Of a stretch of DNA of 64,000 bases, positions 1 to 10,789 are shown piece by piece. Position 1 is the stretch's first letter. The number at the start of each line of letters is the position of its first letter. This DNA is from Microcyclospora pomicola (Eukaryota; Ascomycota; Dothideomycetes; Capnodiales): NCBI GenBank assembly GCA_002786065.1, contig NHNY01000001.1, forward strand, positions 434,001 to 498,000, read 5' to 3'. The notes beneath the pieces were generated by a model, which did not search any database, was not told the origin of the DNA, and saw only the letters and a list, made by a program, of their open reading frames with translations. The translations under genes and the position numbers were made by a program.

Positions 1-692
1 GTCATATTCGGTGCCGAGGCCTCTACCAGCCAAAGATCACCTTTGACTGTGCTGCCATTGATCAAGCCACCCATCAGATAAATCGCGCCTTCTTTACTTG
101 CGATAGCATTCACAGCCGCGCCATATCGAGGAAACGGATTCGGGTGGGCGGCGGTGAAAGTCAGCCGTCTTTGAGACCATGGGTATGGTGAAGTATCGCC
201 AGGTGGCGGCATTCGGTTCTGCTGCATGAGTGCTCGCTGAGGCTGCTGATCGTCAGTGAGATGGACGCACGAATGTCAATTTTATGCACCTACCGCTTCC
301 TGGCTCCGGTCTCTTAGCATCTTCTGCTCAGGGCTCGGGGGTTTCGAGTCCTTCCGATCATATTCGTCCCGCGTGTGTGATGTCGCTTTCTCATCCACGC
401 CAGGTCTGGTTGTCCCCATGGCGTTATTGTCGTCGGCGGCTCCGCGATTGGCGCCGTTCGTGCTCTTGTCGTTCGGGATACCTGTCACCGAGTTCAGACT
501 ATTGTTGACGCTGGCACTTTGCCCGGAAGTATTCTGGTTCGCACCATTGACCATGCCGTTCAATGTAGGAATCTGACTGGACTGTCCATCTGAAGAGCGG
601 ATGTCGCGCGTAGCTGGTGGGAGCGCTTGGGGCGGGGACACCGCTCCTCCTATGGAAGCACCCTTCTTGGAGGATTTGAACAGGAAAGACAT
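1..692 (-). CDS. tea1: Tea1-like kelch-repeat cell-end marker, 5' part (cut by window edge)
   Basis: Only the N-terminal ~214 residues are in the window. Exon 1 is 692-294 and exon 2 runs from 245 past base 1; the 48-base intron 293-246 has a GTAGGT donor and a CAG acceptor and keeps the frame. The protein starts MSFLFKSSKKG, followed by LPPATRDI and SSQIPTLNG, the N-terminal signature I recognise from fungal Tea1/TeaA kelch proteins. After the intron come PYPWSQRRLTF and a kelch-like strand with GAAVNAIAS, IYLMGGLI and GDLWLVE. Tea1 proteins are carried on microtubule ends to the cell tip and mark growth sites; that role is family knowledge. The family call is good, the symbol less certain. 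The remaining kelch repeats and coiled coil would lie outside the window. Confidence 0.75.
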
Positions 693-3050
693 CAGCTATT
701 CGTGAGAGGGAGCCTGTCGAGGATGTAGCGTGAAGGCGTTGCGCTCCAGCGGCAACGTCAGCGGACGATGGACAGGATGATCACTGGAGCTTCATGCGCG
801 CATCGGTGGAGAGCTCCAGGAGAACGCTGCGGCGTGGTAAGGAAGATGTGTCTGCGGAGAATGGAGGTCGCGCGGCGGTCAGGGCGAATCGAGCCCGTCG
901 ACGGTGACTGGCAGCGGCGCGGCCGTGGTGTCGCCGGATGCGCAGGAGATGGGACGGCGAAGAAGACAGCGCTGGGTGCAAGACTCGTGCCTCGTTGACC
1001 TGCAGAGTCCCGCGTGTCGAAGCAACGATTCAGTGAGAGCACAGCACGCGCAAAAAGTGTCTAGGAAATAATGCTCGGATACAGGGAGGTGGTAGGAGGC
1101 GAGGTAGGCGAGCGAGGTGCCGTGCTCGACTTTCTGCGCGAACTAGTCCGGATTCATGCAGCCGCCCTTGGTTCTTCACCGAGTAGCAGTGAGCCAGGGG
1201 AGACGGCCAGCGTGAAACACAGCCAATTACAGCATTCGTCTCCGCCTCTACACGATATCATCTACGACTGCGACTGGGATGAGGCTGGCTAGGTACAGTG
1301 GGAGCTATCCACTACCCACGAACATCACCGCGTTGTGACGTGTGGCTTCCGCGCCGCATTACCACGAGACATGTGCCGAAGCTCATGTATAATGGCAGCT
1401 GCAATAAGAAAGACAATCTCCAGAACTTCTTTTCCTTGATCTCCAACCATCCCGAGCTGGCGGGCCGGGGACAGATACTGTACTGTATGAAAGGGGTCCG
1501 GCCTGTCGATCTGGTGGCGCAAACCATGTAGCCATTAGACCGTGCTGCCAGTCTTTCCGACATGGATGTCGTGCTTCTGATTTGCTGCAGGCCAAAGAGC
1601 CTTCGACCGTTCACGACATGGGGAGCCGAGAGAATGTACCCGAAATCGTCTAACAATGCTTATACGCTGCATCTCCACACAGATCTCGATCCATTTGTTC
1701 TTCGTGACACGGAACATGGCAGTGCGTTCGTGACACATTCCGAAACTAAATTCTGACCTGTTCATGGAGACTGGCAGCTGTCCAAGCTACGTGTCTGCAC
1801 ACATGGTTGGAGACGGGAGTCGTGACCACAAGCATCTCTGCACGTCTTGGTTCCGACGTGGTGGTATGCCTTCTTCCAACGGGACGTTGCACAAGACCAA
1901 GGATTGATTGAGCTTGGATATGCACATGGCATACAGCGCCAGCAGTACCAGTTGCCTGTCCTCACTCTCGTGGTCTCCGGTCTGCCGACGCGAAGAGAGT
2001 GGAGTGAAGAAATATCTTTTGGGTCGCGCCTCTCGCTCGGCGCGCGATCAGCCATCTATCATCAACACATGGTTAGATGGAACAGATCGCAGTTTAAGTC
2101 GCACACCTTCGTGTTGGGCAGTCTCTTCTCAGCTTTTTGGTGCAGCACTGTCACATCTTCTTCATGAGAGTCTGATTTCCTGCTTGCCGGAATCCATGCG
2201 ACTCGAGCGCACACTAGTTCACCTTCTCGGCTATAGCATGCTACGCGAATACATCACATCCTGAAGCATAGCGGCGACTGATGGAGGCTTCAGGCCTCAA
2301 ATTGGCTGATCAACAAAGTATGGCATCCTGGCCTGTCACTACGTAGAGAGTCGAGTCAAGGATTACTTGTCGAATGACTAGTCCAAAGCTGTAGCTTTCA
2401 CTGCTCTGCCACTAGCAAAGGCCCATGCGATCCATGAATGAGTTCCACCAGCATTGTGGGACGGCTCAAAGACATACATGTAACAGTTCCCATGGTGTTA
2501 AAGGCTCACGTCTATCGTTGCGGGTCTCGTTCATCTGCAATGGTCTTGTCGCATGACCTCCTGCTATAGCCGCCAACGACACCAATCACGTTCGTTTCCA
2601 CCTGACGGTTGTGTTCCTGGTCCGCTAGGTAGAGATGGCGTCTCTGAGCGCACTGGTTTCCTGCCTGATGCATCCAGCAGGTGGTGATACCGCAGTGGTT
2701 GGGTCCTGTGCTGCGATCATGGCGCGTATGGTCAGTGTCAATGGATATTTCATGCCAATCAGGCCACGAAACTCTCGTATTACATGATACCTTAGACATG
2801 TAGACCTTGAGAACGACTTGTCCTGCACATGCAGAAACTCGACGACGGCTCAATGTGGATGGTTAGCGCCGCGGGGAGTCCCGTGGTATCTTATCAATCT
2901 CACATGTAGTCGACGGCGATCGTCCTAGTGCAGCTTCGAGCTTGTGGCCGGCGCACATGATCGCCTCTGCCATGAGCCAACATTGTAACAAACATTCATG
3001 GTTGCCTTGGTGCTGCTGAGCTCGAGCGTGCCACTGGCAAGAGCACCGTC
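693..3050. promoter_or_regulatory. Divergent intergenic region between the kelch gene and KOG1
   Basis: About 2.4 kb without a supportable gene. It must hold the promoters of the kelch gene (leftward) and KOG1 (rightward). Open frames here are short, on both strands, and show no domain, signal peptide or conserved motif. No tRNA or clear repeat was seen. Confidence 0.5.
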
Positions 3051-6000
3051 ATGGCGGGAAACAGTTACCCATCTAGCAGCTCCACCAACGACGACCCTGG
3101 CACGAGACCACCAAACCAACGCGTCAACATGTCGTTCACTTCTGAGAGTGAGGGTGTGAATAGCACTACATCATTCACCAATCCCGTGCGTAATGGTGAA
3201 TCAAGGCCCGAGACCAGGAGTCGGACATCTTCGAACGGGTACAATGGAGCCGTCGACTCCGACGAGGACGATGGCTTGTTAATGGCACAATCGAGCCTCG
3301 AAACAACTTCCCGACCACCCATTTCTCGAACCCAAAGCATGAAAAGCCGGAAGAGCGTAAGAGAGGAGAAATACGTTCGCCACGGCTGGGCAGGGCAGTT
3401 GGACAGCTACGACGTTGCTCGGGAGCTCGCATATACGTTCTTCATGTACTACGAGGACAAACGTCACGACACTGCTGGAAACCCACCTTTAGACTTCAAT
3501 TCAGAATCGATCGTGTCGGAGTGGAGGATGAGAGATCGATTGAAGACAGTCTCCGCCATCTTGGCGGTATGTCTCAACGTCGGCGTGGATCCCCCAGATG
3601 TCATCAAAACGAACCCGTGCGCACGACTAGAATGCTGGGTAGACCCCATACCACCAGATGGCACAACTCAAGGCAGCACGTCCTCGAACGCAAACGCAGC
3701 TATTGGGAAGAACCTACAGTCGCAATACGAGAACCTCTCGTTGCGCACAAGATATAAAGTGATTCTAGATCCTACTACAGAAGAGCTGAAAAGGTTCACT
3801 ACATCGCTACGTAAGAGTGCGCATCAAGAGAGGATCTTGTTCCATTACAACGGGCACGGCGTGCCTAAGCCGACAGCGAGTGGGGAGATTTGGTGTTTCA
3901 ACAGGAGCTACACACAGTATATTCCGATCGGATTGTATGAGCTACAAGATTGGGTAGGGGCACCTGGATTGTGGGTATGGGATTGCAGTGCCGCCAGTGG
4001 CATCATAAAGGGCTTTCTTGATGCCGCGCAGAAACACACGCAAGCACAACAGGAGGCACTCAAACGAGACGCAGGCAAGACACAGCCACAGCCACTCATT
4101 AAGTGGGACGACTGCATTCATCTTGCCGCGTGCAAGGAGAACGAGGTGCTACCTACCAATCCCGAGCTTCCAGCCGATGTGTTCACATCATGTCTCACGA
4201 CGCCAATAGCGATGGCAGTGCGGTTCTTCATTTTACAGAATCCTTTGCCATCAACATCGACCGTCACTCTCGCACAAGCTAGAACTATTCCCGGAAAAGT
4301 CAGCGAGCGCAGGACGCCTCTGGGCGAACTGAATTGGATATTTACCGCCATCACTGATACCATTGCATGGAATTGCCTTAACAAAGCATTGTTTAAAAAA
4401 CTCTTCAGGCAAGATTTGATGGTTGCGGCGCTCTTCCGGAACTTCCTGCTCGCGCAACGAGTCATGAGAATGTACCATTGCACACCTCAGTCACATCCGG
4501 CGATTGCAGACACTTTCGACCATCCGTTGTGGAAGAGTTGGGATCTTGCTGTTGAGATGATTCTCGCCCAGCTGCCAAAGCTGCTGGAGCAACAAAAGGC
4601 GTACGAGCTGGTACTCGAGACTGTGCCAACTGGTACTCCTCCTCCACCACAACCGGAACTTGAGTATGTCCATTCCGACTTCTTCGCCGATCAACTATCT
4701 GCTTTCGAAGTCTACCTCACATCTGCGCCAACCAACACCATAATCAAGGGAACACCTAAACCTCCCGAGCAACTACCCATCGTTCTGCAGGTCCTATTGT
4801 CGCAAGTTCATAGGCTTCGTGCCTTAGTTCTGCTGTCCAAGTTTCTTGATCTTGGGCCATGGGCCGTGAACCTCGCACTGAGTATCGGCATATTCCCTTA
4901 CGTGCTCAAACTGCTTCAGTCACAAGCCAACGAGCTCAAAGCTCCTATGGTGTTCATTTGGGCCCGGATTCTGGCTGTGGACCAGTCGTGCCAATCGGAC
5001 TTGTTGAAAGATTCAGGGTACAACTACTTCACTACCATTCTCCAGCTCAACACTGGCATACCGGTTGGAAACATTGCTGAGCATCGCGCGATGTGTGCAT
5101 TTGTCATTGCGATGTTCTGTCGTGACTTCAGACCCGGGAAAGCAGCAGTCTTGGAGTCCACACCAGAAGTCATCGATATCTGTCTAAAGCAATTGCTCGA
5201 CATGGAGAATCCTTTACTACGACAATTCAGTCTGCTTTGCATCAGCAACCTCTGGAAAGAGCACGGGGGGTGGAAAGCCCAAGGCTTGAGCATCCAGGCA
5301 CATATGCGTGTCTGCGATAGAACGCACGATCCTGTGCCAGAGGTGCGAGCTGCTATGCTCGATGCGATGACCTCTTTTGTGGGCATCGGAGAGGTCGAGC
5401 CCGAACATGTAATAGAGGAGGAAAGAGTTGCAGCCATCGTTATGGCTATGGGAATGGACGGGTCCATCATGGTTCGCAAAGAACTTGCTGTGTTCTATTC
5501 GACGTTTGTCAAAAAGTACGAGAAGCGCTTCATCGTAGCAGCTTGGGAGCAACTCAAGGAAGAGCGCGATAAGAAGCTGGGTAAGCCTCCGGGTGAACGT
5601 GCGAGCTTCAGCACTGCCGATAGCGCCGCTGTGGAGGGATCGAGCTACCCGTGGAACGGAGATTCGGGCTATCAGTTCAGCGGCCATCTGCGGAGCTCAT
5701 CTCTACACTCCAGCGAAACGAGCAGTATCGGCCGTCGACGGTCAATACAAATGGCAGGCTCCGTGTCTGACATGACAGTCTACCGTACCGTATGGCGGCA
5801 AACGCTGTCCATGGCAGCAGATCCTCATCCCGAAGTCGCACAGCTGGCACAAGTTACCGTCGACTATATCGTGAACGCTCTTCTTGAGTCTGCGCTGGGC
5901 CCACACGCGAACAGAGTCATGGACGCGATGATGCTTCATGATTTAAAGGTTGACTCGAGTCTAACGTCGGGTGCTGATGCTATCAATAGGCAGAAGACAA

Positions 6001-7577
6001 GGGATGCGCGACCCGAAACGCCGCCAAGTCCATCCGCGTCCAGCATTTCCAAGCCTGAAGGTTATTTTGCGCTTTCCAGAACAGCAAGTGTCGCAGCTGC
6101 CATGAAGAATCTTGTCTCTTGGGGCAGAACAACATCTCAAGAAGTGACGGCGCCGCCGAGCCCCACGGCCGGACCTCGAGGCTCCATGACTGGGGAAAGG
6201 CCAGGTTATAAGTCGAAGCCTCTTACCCCACATGACGCTGCAATGCTCCCGCCGGACGCATTGGATAACATCACTGGTCCTCCCCATCAGCCAAGGGCGA
6301 AAGTGCCCGCTCCTCCACTGTTCGTTCCCCGCGATGTCAGTAAAGCCCCCGAGATTCCTGTGAACTCTCAGTATTTCACTTGGTCCTCATCGTACTTCCG
6401 GGAACCACAGATGGTGACAGCGGAGACGAGCGAGCCTGGATCGATCATCTACAACGAGCGATTGTGGCGCCGGAACCGAAATGATAAGATCATTGCATCT
6501 ACACAGCCACTCAAGGACCAAGCTGGTACGAAAAGATGGGATATACCACGAGGGTATTTCGGCATCGGTGCTGCGCCGGTGCGAATGCTGTTCCACCAAT
6601 TCGAGAATCACCTTGTGACTAGTGATGACCGAGACAGCATTGCTGTTTGGGATTGGGCAAAGGCAACCCAGCTCTGTCGCTTCAGCAATAGCAATCCGCC
6701 AGGCAGCCGAGTCACTGAGTTGCGCTTCATCAATGAAGACGATCAGGCAATGCTGATGACGGGCTCAAGCGATGGTGTAATCAAAATTTTCAAGAATTAT
6801 GACGATCCTAAGCGGATCGAGCTTGCAACTAGCTGGCGTGCCCTGAGCGATCTCGTCGCGAGTGACAAAGGAGGTGCTGGATTGGTCTTTGACTGGCAAC
6901 AAGGTCAAGGCCGTGTATTGGTCGCGGGAGACGATCGAGTTATCCGTGTCTGGCAAGCCGGTCACGAACTCTCTACTGCTGACATTCCAGCTCGTTCGGG
7001 ATCCTGTATCACTTCTCTTACGTCTGATCAGGTGGAAGGCAATATCTTCGTGGCTGGATTTGGCAACGGTGCTGTACGTGCATATGATCAACGTTGTCCT
7101 CCAGCGGAGAGTCTGGCCATTGTGTGGGATCGCAGCGAGCGCAATCACCAGTCATGGATCGTCGGAGTCCATCTTCAGCGGGGCGGCAGTCGCGAATTGA
7201 TATCCGCCGAGTCGTCTGGCGCTGTGCGCCTCTGGGATCTCCGTATGCGTGGCCCTGTCGGCGGTCTCGATGGCAAAAAACAACCACGAAATTTGCGATC
7301 CCTGTCAGTGCATGAGCATGCGCCTGTTTTCGCCACTGGTGGTGCTGACCACATGATTCGTGTCTACAATACTCAACTGAAGCAAATCAGCATCTTCGAG
7401 CCCTACATGAGCTACATACGACTCTCCAACACGCCGCGACACGCCCCGATCACAGCGACGGCTTTCCACCCGCATCAAATGATCCTGGCTTGTGGTGCTG
7501 TCAATGACGGACACGTGAACTTGTTCAAGTGCGAGGCGGAGGAGAAGAAGGAGAGTGTTGTCGAGGAGTGGCAATAA
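3051..7577 (+). CDS. KOG1: Kog1/Raptor, WD-repeat subunit of TOR complex 1
   Basis: Single-exon gene of 1508 residues, a normal length for fungal Kog1. After a low-complexity, Ser-rich N-terminus of ~110 residues comes the Raptor N-terminal conserved (RNC, caspase-like) domain, from about HGWAGQLDSYDVARELAYTF through WRMRDRLKTVSAILAVCLN and NGHGVPKPT (around residue 266) to LWVWDCSAA. The middle (~residues 480-900) is helical and HEAT-like. The C-terminal ~340 residues have WD40-type strands such as SIAVWDW, VIRVWQAG, GAVRLWDL and HMIRVYN. Kog1 recruits substrates to TOR kinase at the vacuole in the nutrient response (family knowledge). The ATG at 3051 (GTCATGG) is well placed; a second in-frame ATG at 3129 is possible. 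The gene borders the accessory cluster on its left. Confidence 0.97.
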   Translation: MAGNSYPSSSSTNDDPGTRPPNQRVNMSFTSESEGVNSTTSFTNPVRNGESRPETRSRTSSNGYNGAVDSDEDDGLLMAQSSLETTSRPPISRTQSMKSRKSVREEKYVRHGWAGQLDSYDVARELAYTFFMYYEDKRHDTAGNPPLDFNSESIVSEWRMRDRLKTVSAILAVCLNVGVDPPDVIKTNPCARLECWVDPIPPDGTTQGSTSSNANAAIGKNLQSQYENLSLRTRYKVILDPTTEELKRFTTSLRKSAHQERILFHYNGHGVPKPTASGEIWCFNRSYTQYIPIGLYELQDWVGAPGLWVWDCSAASGIIKGFLDAAQKHTQAQQEALKRDAGKTQPQPLIKWDDCIHLAACKENEVLPTNPELPADVFTSCLTTPIAMAVRFFILQNPLPSTSTVTLAQARTIPGKVSERRTPLGELNWIFTAITDTIAWNCLNKALFKKLFRQDLMVAALFRNFLLAQRVMRMYHCTPQSHPAIADTFDHPLWKSWDLAVEMILAQLPKLLEQQKAYELVLETVPTGTPPPPQPELEYVHSDFFADQLSAFEVYLTSAPTNTIIKGTPKPPEQLPIVLQVLLSQVHRLRALVLLSKFLDLGPWAVNLALSIGIFPYVLKLLQSQANELKAPMVFIWARILAVDQSCQSDLLKDSGYNYFTTILQLNTGIPVGNIAEHRAMCAFVIAMFCRDFRPGKAAVLESTPEVIDICLKQLLDMENPLLRQFSLLCISNLWKEHGGWKAQGLSIQAHMRVCDRTHDPVPEVRAAMLDAMTSFVGIGEVEPEHVIEEERVAAIVMAMGMDGSIMVRKELAVFYSTFVKKYEKRFIVAAWEQLKEERDKKLGKPPGERASFSTADSAAVEGSSYPWNGDSGYQFSGHLRSSSLHSSETSSIGRRRSIQMAGSVSDMTVYRTVWRQTLSMAADPHPEVAQLAQVTVDYIVNALLESALGPHANRVMDAMMLHDLKVDSSLTSGADAINRQKTRDARPETPPSPSASSISKPEGYFALSRTASVAAAMKNLVSWGRTTSQEVTAPPSPTAGPRGSMTGERPGYKSKPLTPHDAAMLPPDALDNITGPPHQPRAKVPAPPLFVPRDVSKAPEIPVNSQYFTWSSSYFREPQMVTAETSEPGSIIYNERLWRRNRNDKIIASTQPLKDQAGTKRWDIPRGYFGIGAAPVRMLFHQFENHLVTSDDRDSIAVWDWAKATQLCRFSNSNPPGSRVTELRFINEDDQAMLMTGSSDGVIKIFKNYDDPKRIELATSWRALSDLVASDKGGAGLVFDWQQGQGRVLVAGDDRVIRVWQAGHELSTADIPARSGSCITSLTSDQVEGNIFVAGFGNGAVRAYDQRCPPAESLAIVWDRSERNHQSWIVGVHLQRGGSRELISAESSGAVRLWDLRMRGPVGGLDGKKQPRNLRSLSVHEHAPVFATGGADHMIRVYNTQLKQISIFEPYMSYIRLSNTPRHAPITATAFHPHQMILACGAVNDGHVNLFKCEAEEKKESVVEEWQ

Positions 7578-8177
7578 GGTTTGATGTGGTATCAGTTGCG
7601 GGTGTCTCCACGATTGACTTGGGGCGGCGACAGCGGCGGCCTTCTCTGTGGTTTGCGTAACACTGGGCAGGCGTGGTAATAGGAGGGAAGTTCGGGCGGT
7701 TGTGGATCACAAGACAGTGATCTGGTCCGAAAAAGCGCCGTCATGAAATGAATTATGTGCAACGGCGTTACCGAGGCGTAAGTACGGGATCTGTATGAGT
7801 TGGGCATTTGTATGCAGTATTGAGCATTTTAGCATGGCGCTCAGAGGCTTACCCTGATGTCCCCCTTCGAGATAGACCGTTTACGGACCAAGATTGGAAG
7901 ACTTGAGTGTCAATTTTGAGACATCTCCCATTGTAACAGGGCTCCGTGCGTGGAAGCGATACTCGTCGACCGCGACCCAGAGGGGAATTCCTGACATAAC
8001 ATGGGCTATTGTTTAAGCTATGCCTCCTGCGCGCGAACTTCAGGTGATGGAAGTGCTTCAACACCCACGACCAGTGGAAGCCACCAGTGACAACGAAGAT
8101 ACTCGATGACTTATAGACAGTTGGGAGAAGCGGACAGCGCGAAGAGAAAAGGCATACAGTCGCGGTAACATGAGCAT
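7578..8177. other. Convergent intergenic region
   Basis: About 600 bases between the stop codons of KOG1 and the leftward UstYa-like gene. It holds only 3' untranslated sequence as far as I can see; no gene, tRNA or clear repeat. Confidence 0.5.
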
Positions 8178-8904
8178 CTAATCAAAGTCCTGCCAGTCTC
8201 TGGTCCAATCTACCAGTTGGTCCCAGTCGTAGCAGATATGTGTCGTGCCAAAGCCATGAACCCCTCCTCGAGCCTCGTCCTTGTACTCGACGGTGAGATC
8301 TGGCTGGCACATCAGGACCTGGCGAAGCAGGTCGATGCAATGCCGAACATGTGGCCCGGATGCCTCCATAGGGAGATTCGATGCGTTGAACGGTACACCT
8401 GCTTCAGCAGCGTCGCTCATAGCCCAATATCCATGGCGGAGGCCGTTCTGTGATTGAGACATGTGAGCGTCGCGATTGTATTGAAGGGGTCGACAGTACC
8501 TACCAGACAGTGCAGTTGATGGTAGACAGAGAAGACAGCACGCTTCGGTGCAACAGTCGGATGGCGGAAAAAACCTCCATGCTCGGGGAACAACGCGGCC
8601 CAGGCTTGGTCTGACTCCTCCGACGGTCGTTGTCCATATATCCTCTGGTAAACCAACCTCTGCTTAGACTGTGCGACTACAAGTGATTGTCAACCACGGC
8701 ACGCGTGTATTGTCTGGCAGGAGTAGAACGCTTACGTCCGAGTTCCAGGGCCGTGGACGGGGGTAGGCGGTGTGAGACCCGGCCAAGATAGAAAGTGATG
8801 GCCAGGAGGCACAGCAGCACCAGTGCATAGCATGATTGTCGGCCTAGCGATCGCTCGCCCCGCTGGAGGGGTGCATATTTGTGCGGCGCAGTCCACGGGA
8901 ACAT
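8178..8904 (-). CDS. UstYa-family (DUF3328) oxidase-like protein, copy 1
   Basis: Three exons: 8904-8736, 8676-8504 and 8447-8178, giving 203 residues. Introns 8735-8677 and 8503-8448 have GTAAGC/GTAGGT donors and keep the frame. After KYAPLQRGERS there is one membrane segment (CYALVLLCLLAITFYLG), then the DUF3328 region. Both signature HxxHC motifs are present: HQLHC (~109-113) and HVRHC (~147-151). In ustiloxin, phomopsin and asperipin clusters, UstYa-family proteins carry out oxidative cyclisation of the precursor peptide, so this is a candidate cross-linking enzyme for the precursor at 24016. It is the most distant of the three copies from the precursor. A longer frame upstream lacks an ATG, so 8904 was chosen as start. 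Function is inferred from family and context. Confidence 0.85.
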
Positions 8905-9432
8905 GGGTGAATGGACAGTCGTAAGGGTAGCTCGTAGATGAAACAATGGCCGATATGTACTGGACCGTATGCGGGCGATATGATTACATGTCCAGCGAGC
9001 GGTTCCAGCTGATGTTCAGACGGTAGAGTAGTCAACTCATCGTGTGGGGGCTGACCGGGCACTCGGAGCAGACGGTGAGAGTGCCGTAGTGGTGAATAGT
9101 GAATGGTGAGTTGGTTGGTGATGGTTCCGAGTCGGCGCACAGTCCAGAAGATCAGCAGCGTGACTGGGGGAGCTTGAACCCGTCGGTCTTCCTTCGTGCC
9201 ATCAGCTACAGCCTCAGTTATGGAGCAGCCGCCGCGCTATCACATCAACCTCACGCTAAGTAGCTAGGTTGTACATCGACACCTTGAGGTATTATCAGAT
9301 CAGCATGGGCATGGCCGTTCTGTTATACATGTGAACCCATTCACTTTGCCTCATAACATCGTCACCTCAAGAACCCTTAGTTCAGCCTTTCTCAACCCCA
9401 GTACCTGGCTGAACGCCACCATCATCGTCAAA
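8905..9432. promoter_or_regulatory. Divergent promoter, UstYa-like 1 / SDR
   Basis: About 530 bases between two divergent start codons, so it should hold both promoters. It contains the 9-base palindrome CCGAGTCGG (9127-9135), the shape bound by Zn2Cys6 regulators. No regulator gene is visible in the window, so any role is inference. Confidence 0.4.
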
Positions 9433-10477
9433 ATGAAGGGCTTCCCGCAATACATGTACGCGCAGATCACCCGCAAACCAAAGCCTCTACCAGAAGACCT
9501 CGACCTTTCCAACCTCACTGCAATTGTGACCGGTGCCAACGGAGGCCTTGGTCTTGAAGCTGCCAAGGACTTGGCCGAGCGTAAAGTGGCCAAACTCATC
9601 CTGAGCGCGCGAAGTACCAAGAATGAAGACGAGGTCCGCAAGGAAATCCAGAAAGTCGCCCCGAACTGCCAAGTCGAAGTGTGGAATGTGGACTACGAGG
9701 ACTACGACAGCCTCCTTGCTTTCGGCAAGAGAGCATCTGGACTCGATCGTCTCGACATTGTGATCCTCAACGCCGGCGTCCGGCAGCTTGCCTTCACCAA
9801 GACCGCCACTGGTCACGAGCAGAACCTTCAAGTCAACCACATCGGCACATCGCTGTTGAGCTTACTACTGCTCCCGAATCTTGAAGAGACCGCGCGGAAG
9901 GAGAGTAAGCCCAGCCGCTTGACAATCGTCTCGTCGCAGGTCCACCACTGGACGCCATTCCACGAGGCCGAGGCCGAGTCCATCCTCGCCCAGATGGACA
10001 CGCCGGAGAGCATGAAGACCGGCGCGCCACACGACCGGTACGGCACCACAAAGCTCCTGAACGTCCTGTGGATGCGCCAGCTGGCCGCCAAGGTCGACCC
10101 CTCGCTGGTCGTCATCAATGCCGTGGACCCCGGCCTCTGCAAGAGCAACCTGCACCGCTACGAGAACCGCCTGCCCATGCACGTCGTCAGCTCCATCTTC
10201 AGCTGGACCTCTGCGCAGGGCGGCCACAACATCTCCAACGCCGCTGTGGCGCAGAAGCCCGACTCGCACGGCGCATTTGTATGCAGCGAGCAGTATGTCA
10301 AGGAGTACGTTGCCCCTGCTTTTCCATCAATGCCGCCAAACACTGACATTTCTTTCCAGTCCTTCGGATTTCGTCCTTTCCGAGAAAGGCAAGGAGACCC
10401 AGGTCAAAGTCTGGGACGAGACCATCGCGCTTCTCCGGAAGGAAGTCCCATCGTTCACCGTGCCTGCCTTTGCTTAG
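9433..10477 (+). CDS. Short-chain dehydrogenase/reductase
   Basis: Two exons: 9433-10304 and 10360-10477, giving 329 residues. The intron 10305-10359 (GTACGT donor, TTTCCAG acceptor) restores the family-like C-terminus DPSDFVLSEKGKETQ. Classical SDR features are TGANGGLG (cofactor binding), NAG, the catalytic Ser in IVSSQVHHW and YGTTK (catalytic Tyr/Lys). It resembles the retinol-dehydrogenase/WW-oxidoreductase type of fungal SDR common in secondary-metabolite clusters. The ATG at 9433 sits in a strong context (GTCAAAATGA); an upstream in-frame ATG at 9331 would add 34 residues that do not look conserved. It may reduce or oxidise a cluster intermediate, but the substrate cannot be told from sequence. 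Confidence 0.85.
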
Positions 10478-10789
10478 AAAGGTAGAACATGACCTGCCGT
10501 TGGGCTTTCGGATGATATGAGATGCCGAGACTGTAGTTTTTGTTTTTGTGTTCTGACGGGACAGAGCTGGGAGGACGTAACGAGCAGTGAAGCTTGGTTC
10601 ACGGCTCATGACATAAGTAGCGACTATATATATATCCACTCTGTTTTCGGTCTCCGGTCCTTGCTATCGGAACCATGTAGACACGAGAGCTTCACGAAAG
10701 CATTGATGACATGGTCTGTGACCTTAACGCATTTACACTTGGCAAAGCTACTCATGGAATCTGATTTCGTTTTGATACCCATCATCATT
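10478..10789. other. Convergent intergenic region
   Basis: About 310 bases between convergent stop codons, with a short TA run at 10625-10635. No gene seen. Confidence 0.45.

Noticed and set aside
8905-8946. Longer N-terminus for UstYa-like copy 1
   Set aside because: The extension begins with TTG, not ATG; the ATG at 8904 is followed by a typical family N-terminus.
9140-9215. tRNA-like segment on the - strand (GGGTTCAAGCTCCC)
   Set aside because: The T-stem closing pair is wrong and no acceptor, D or anticodon stem can be built.
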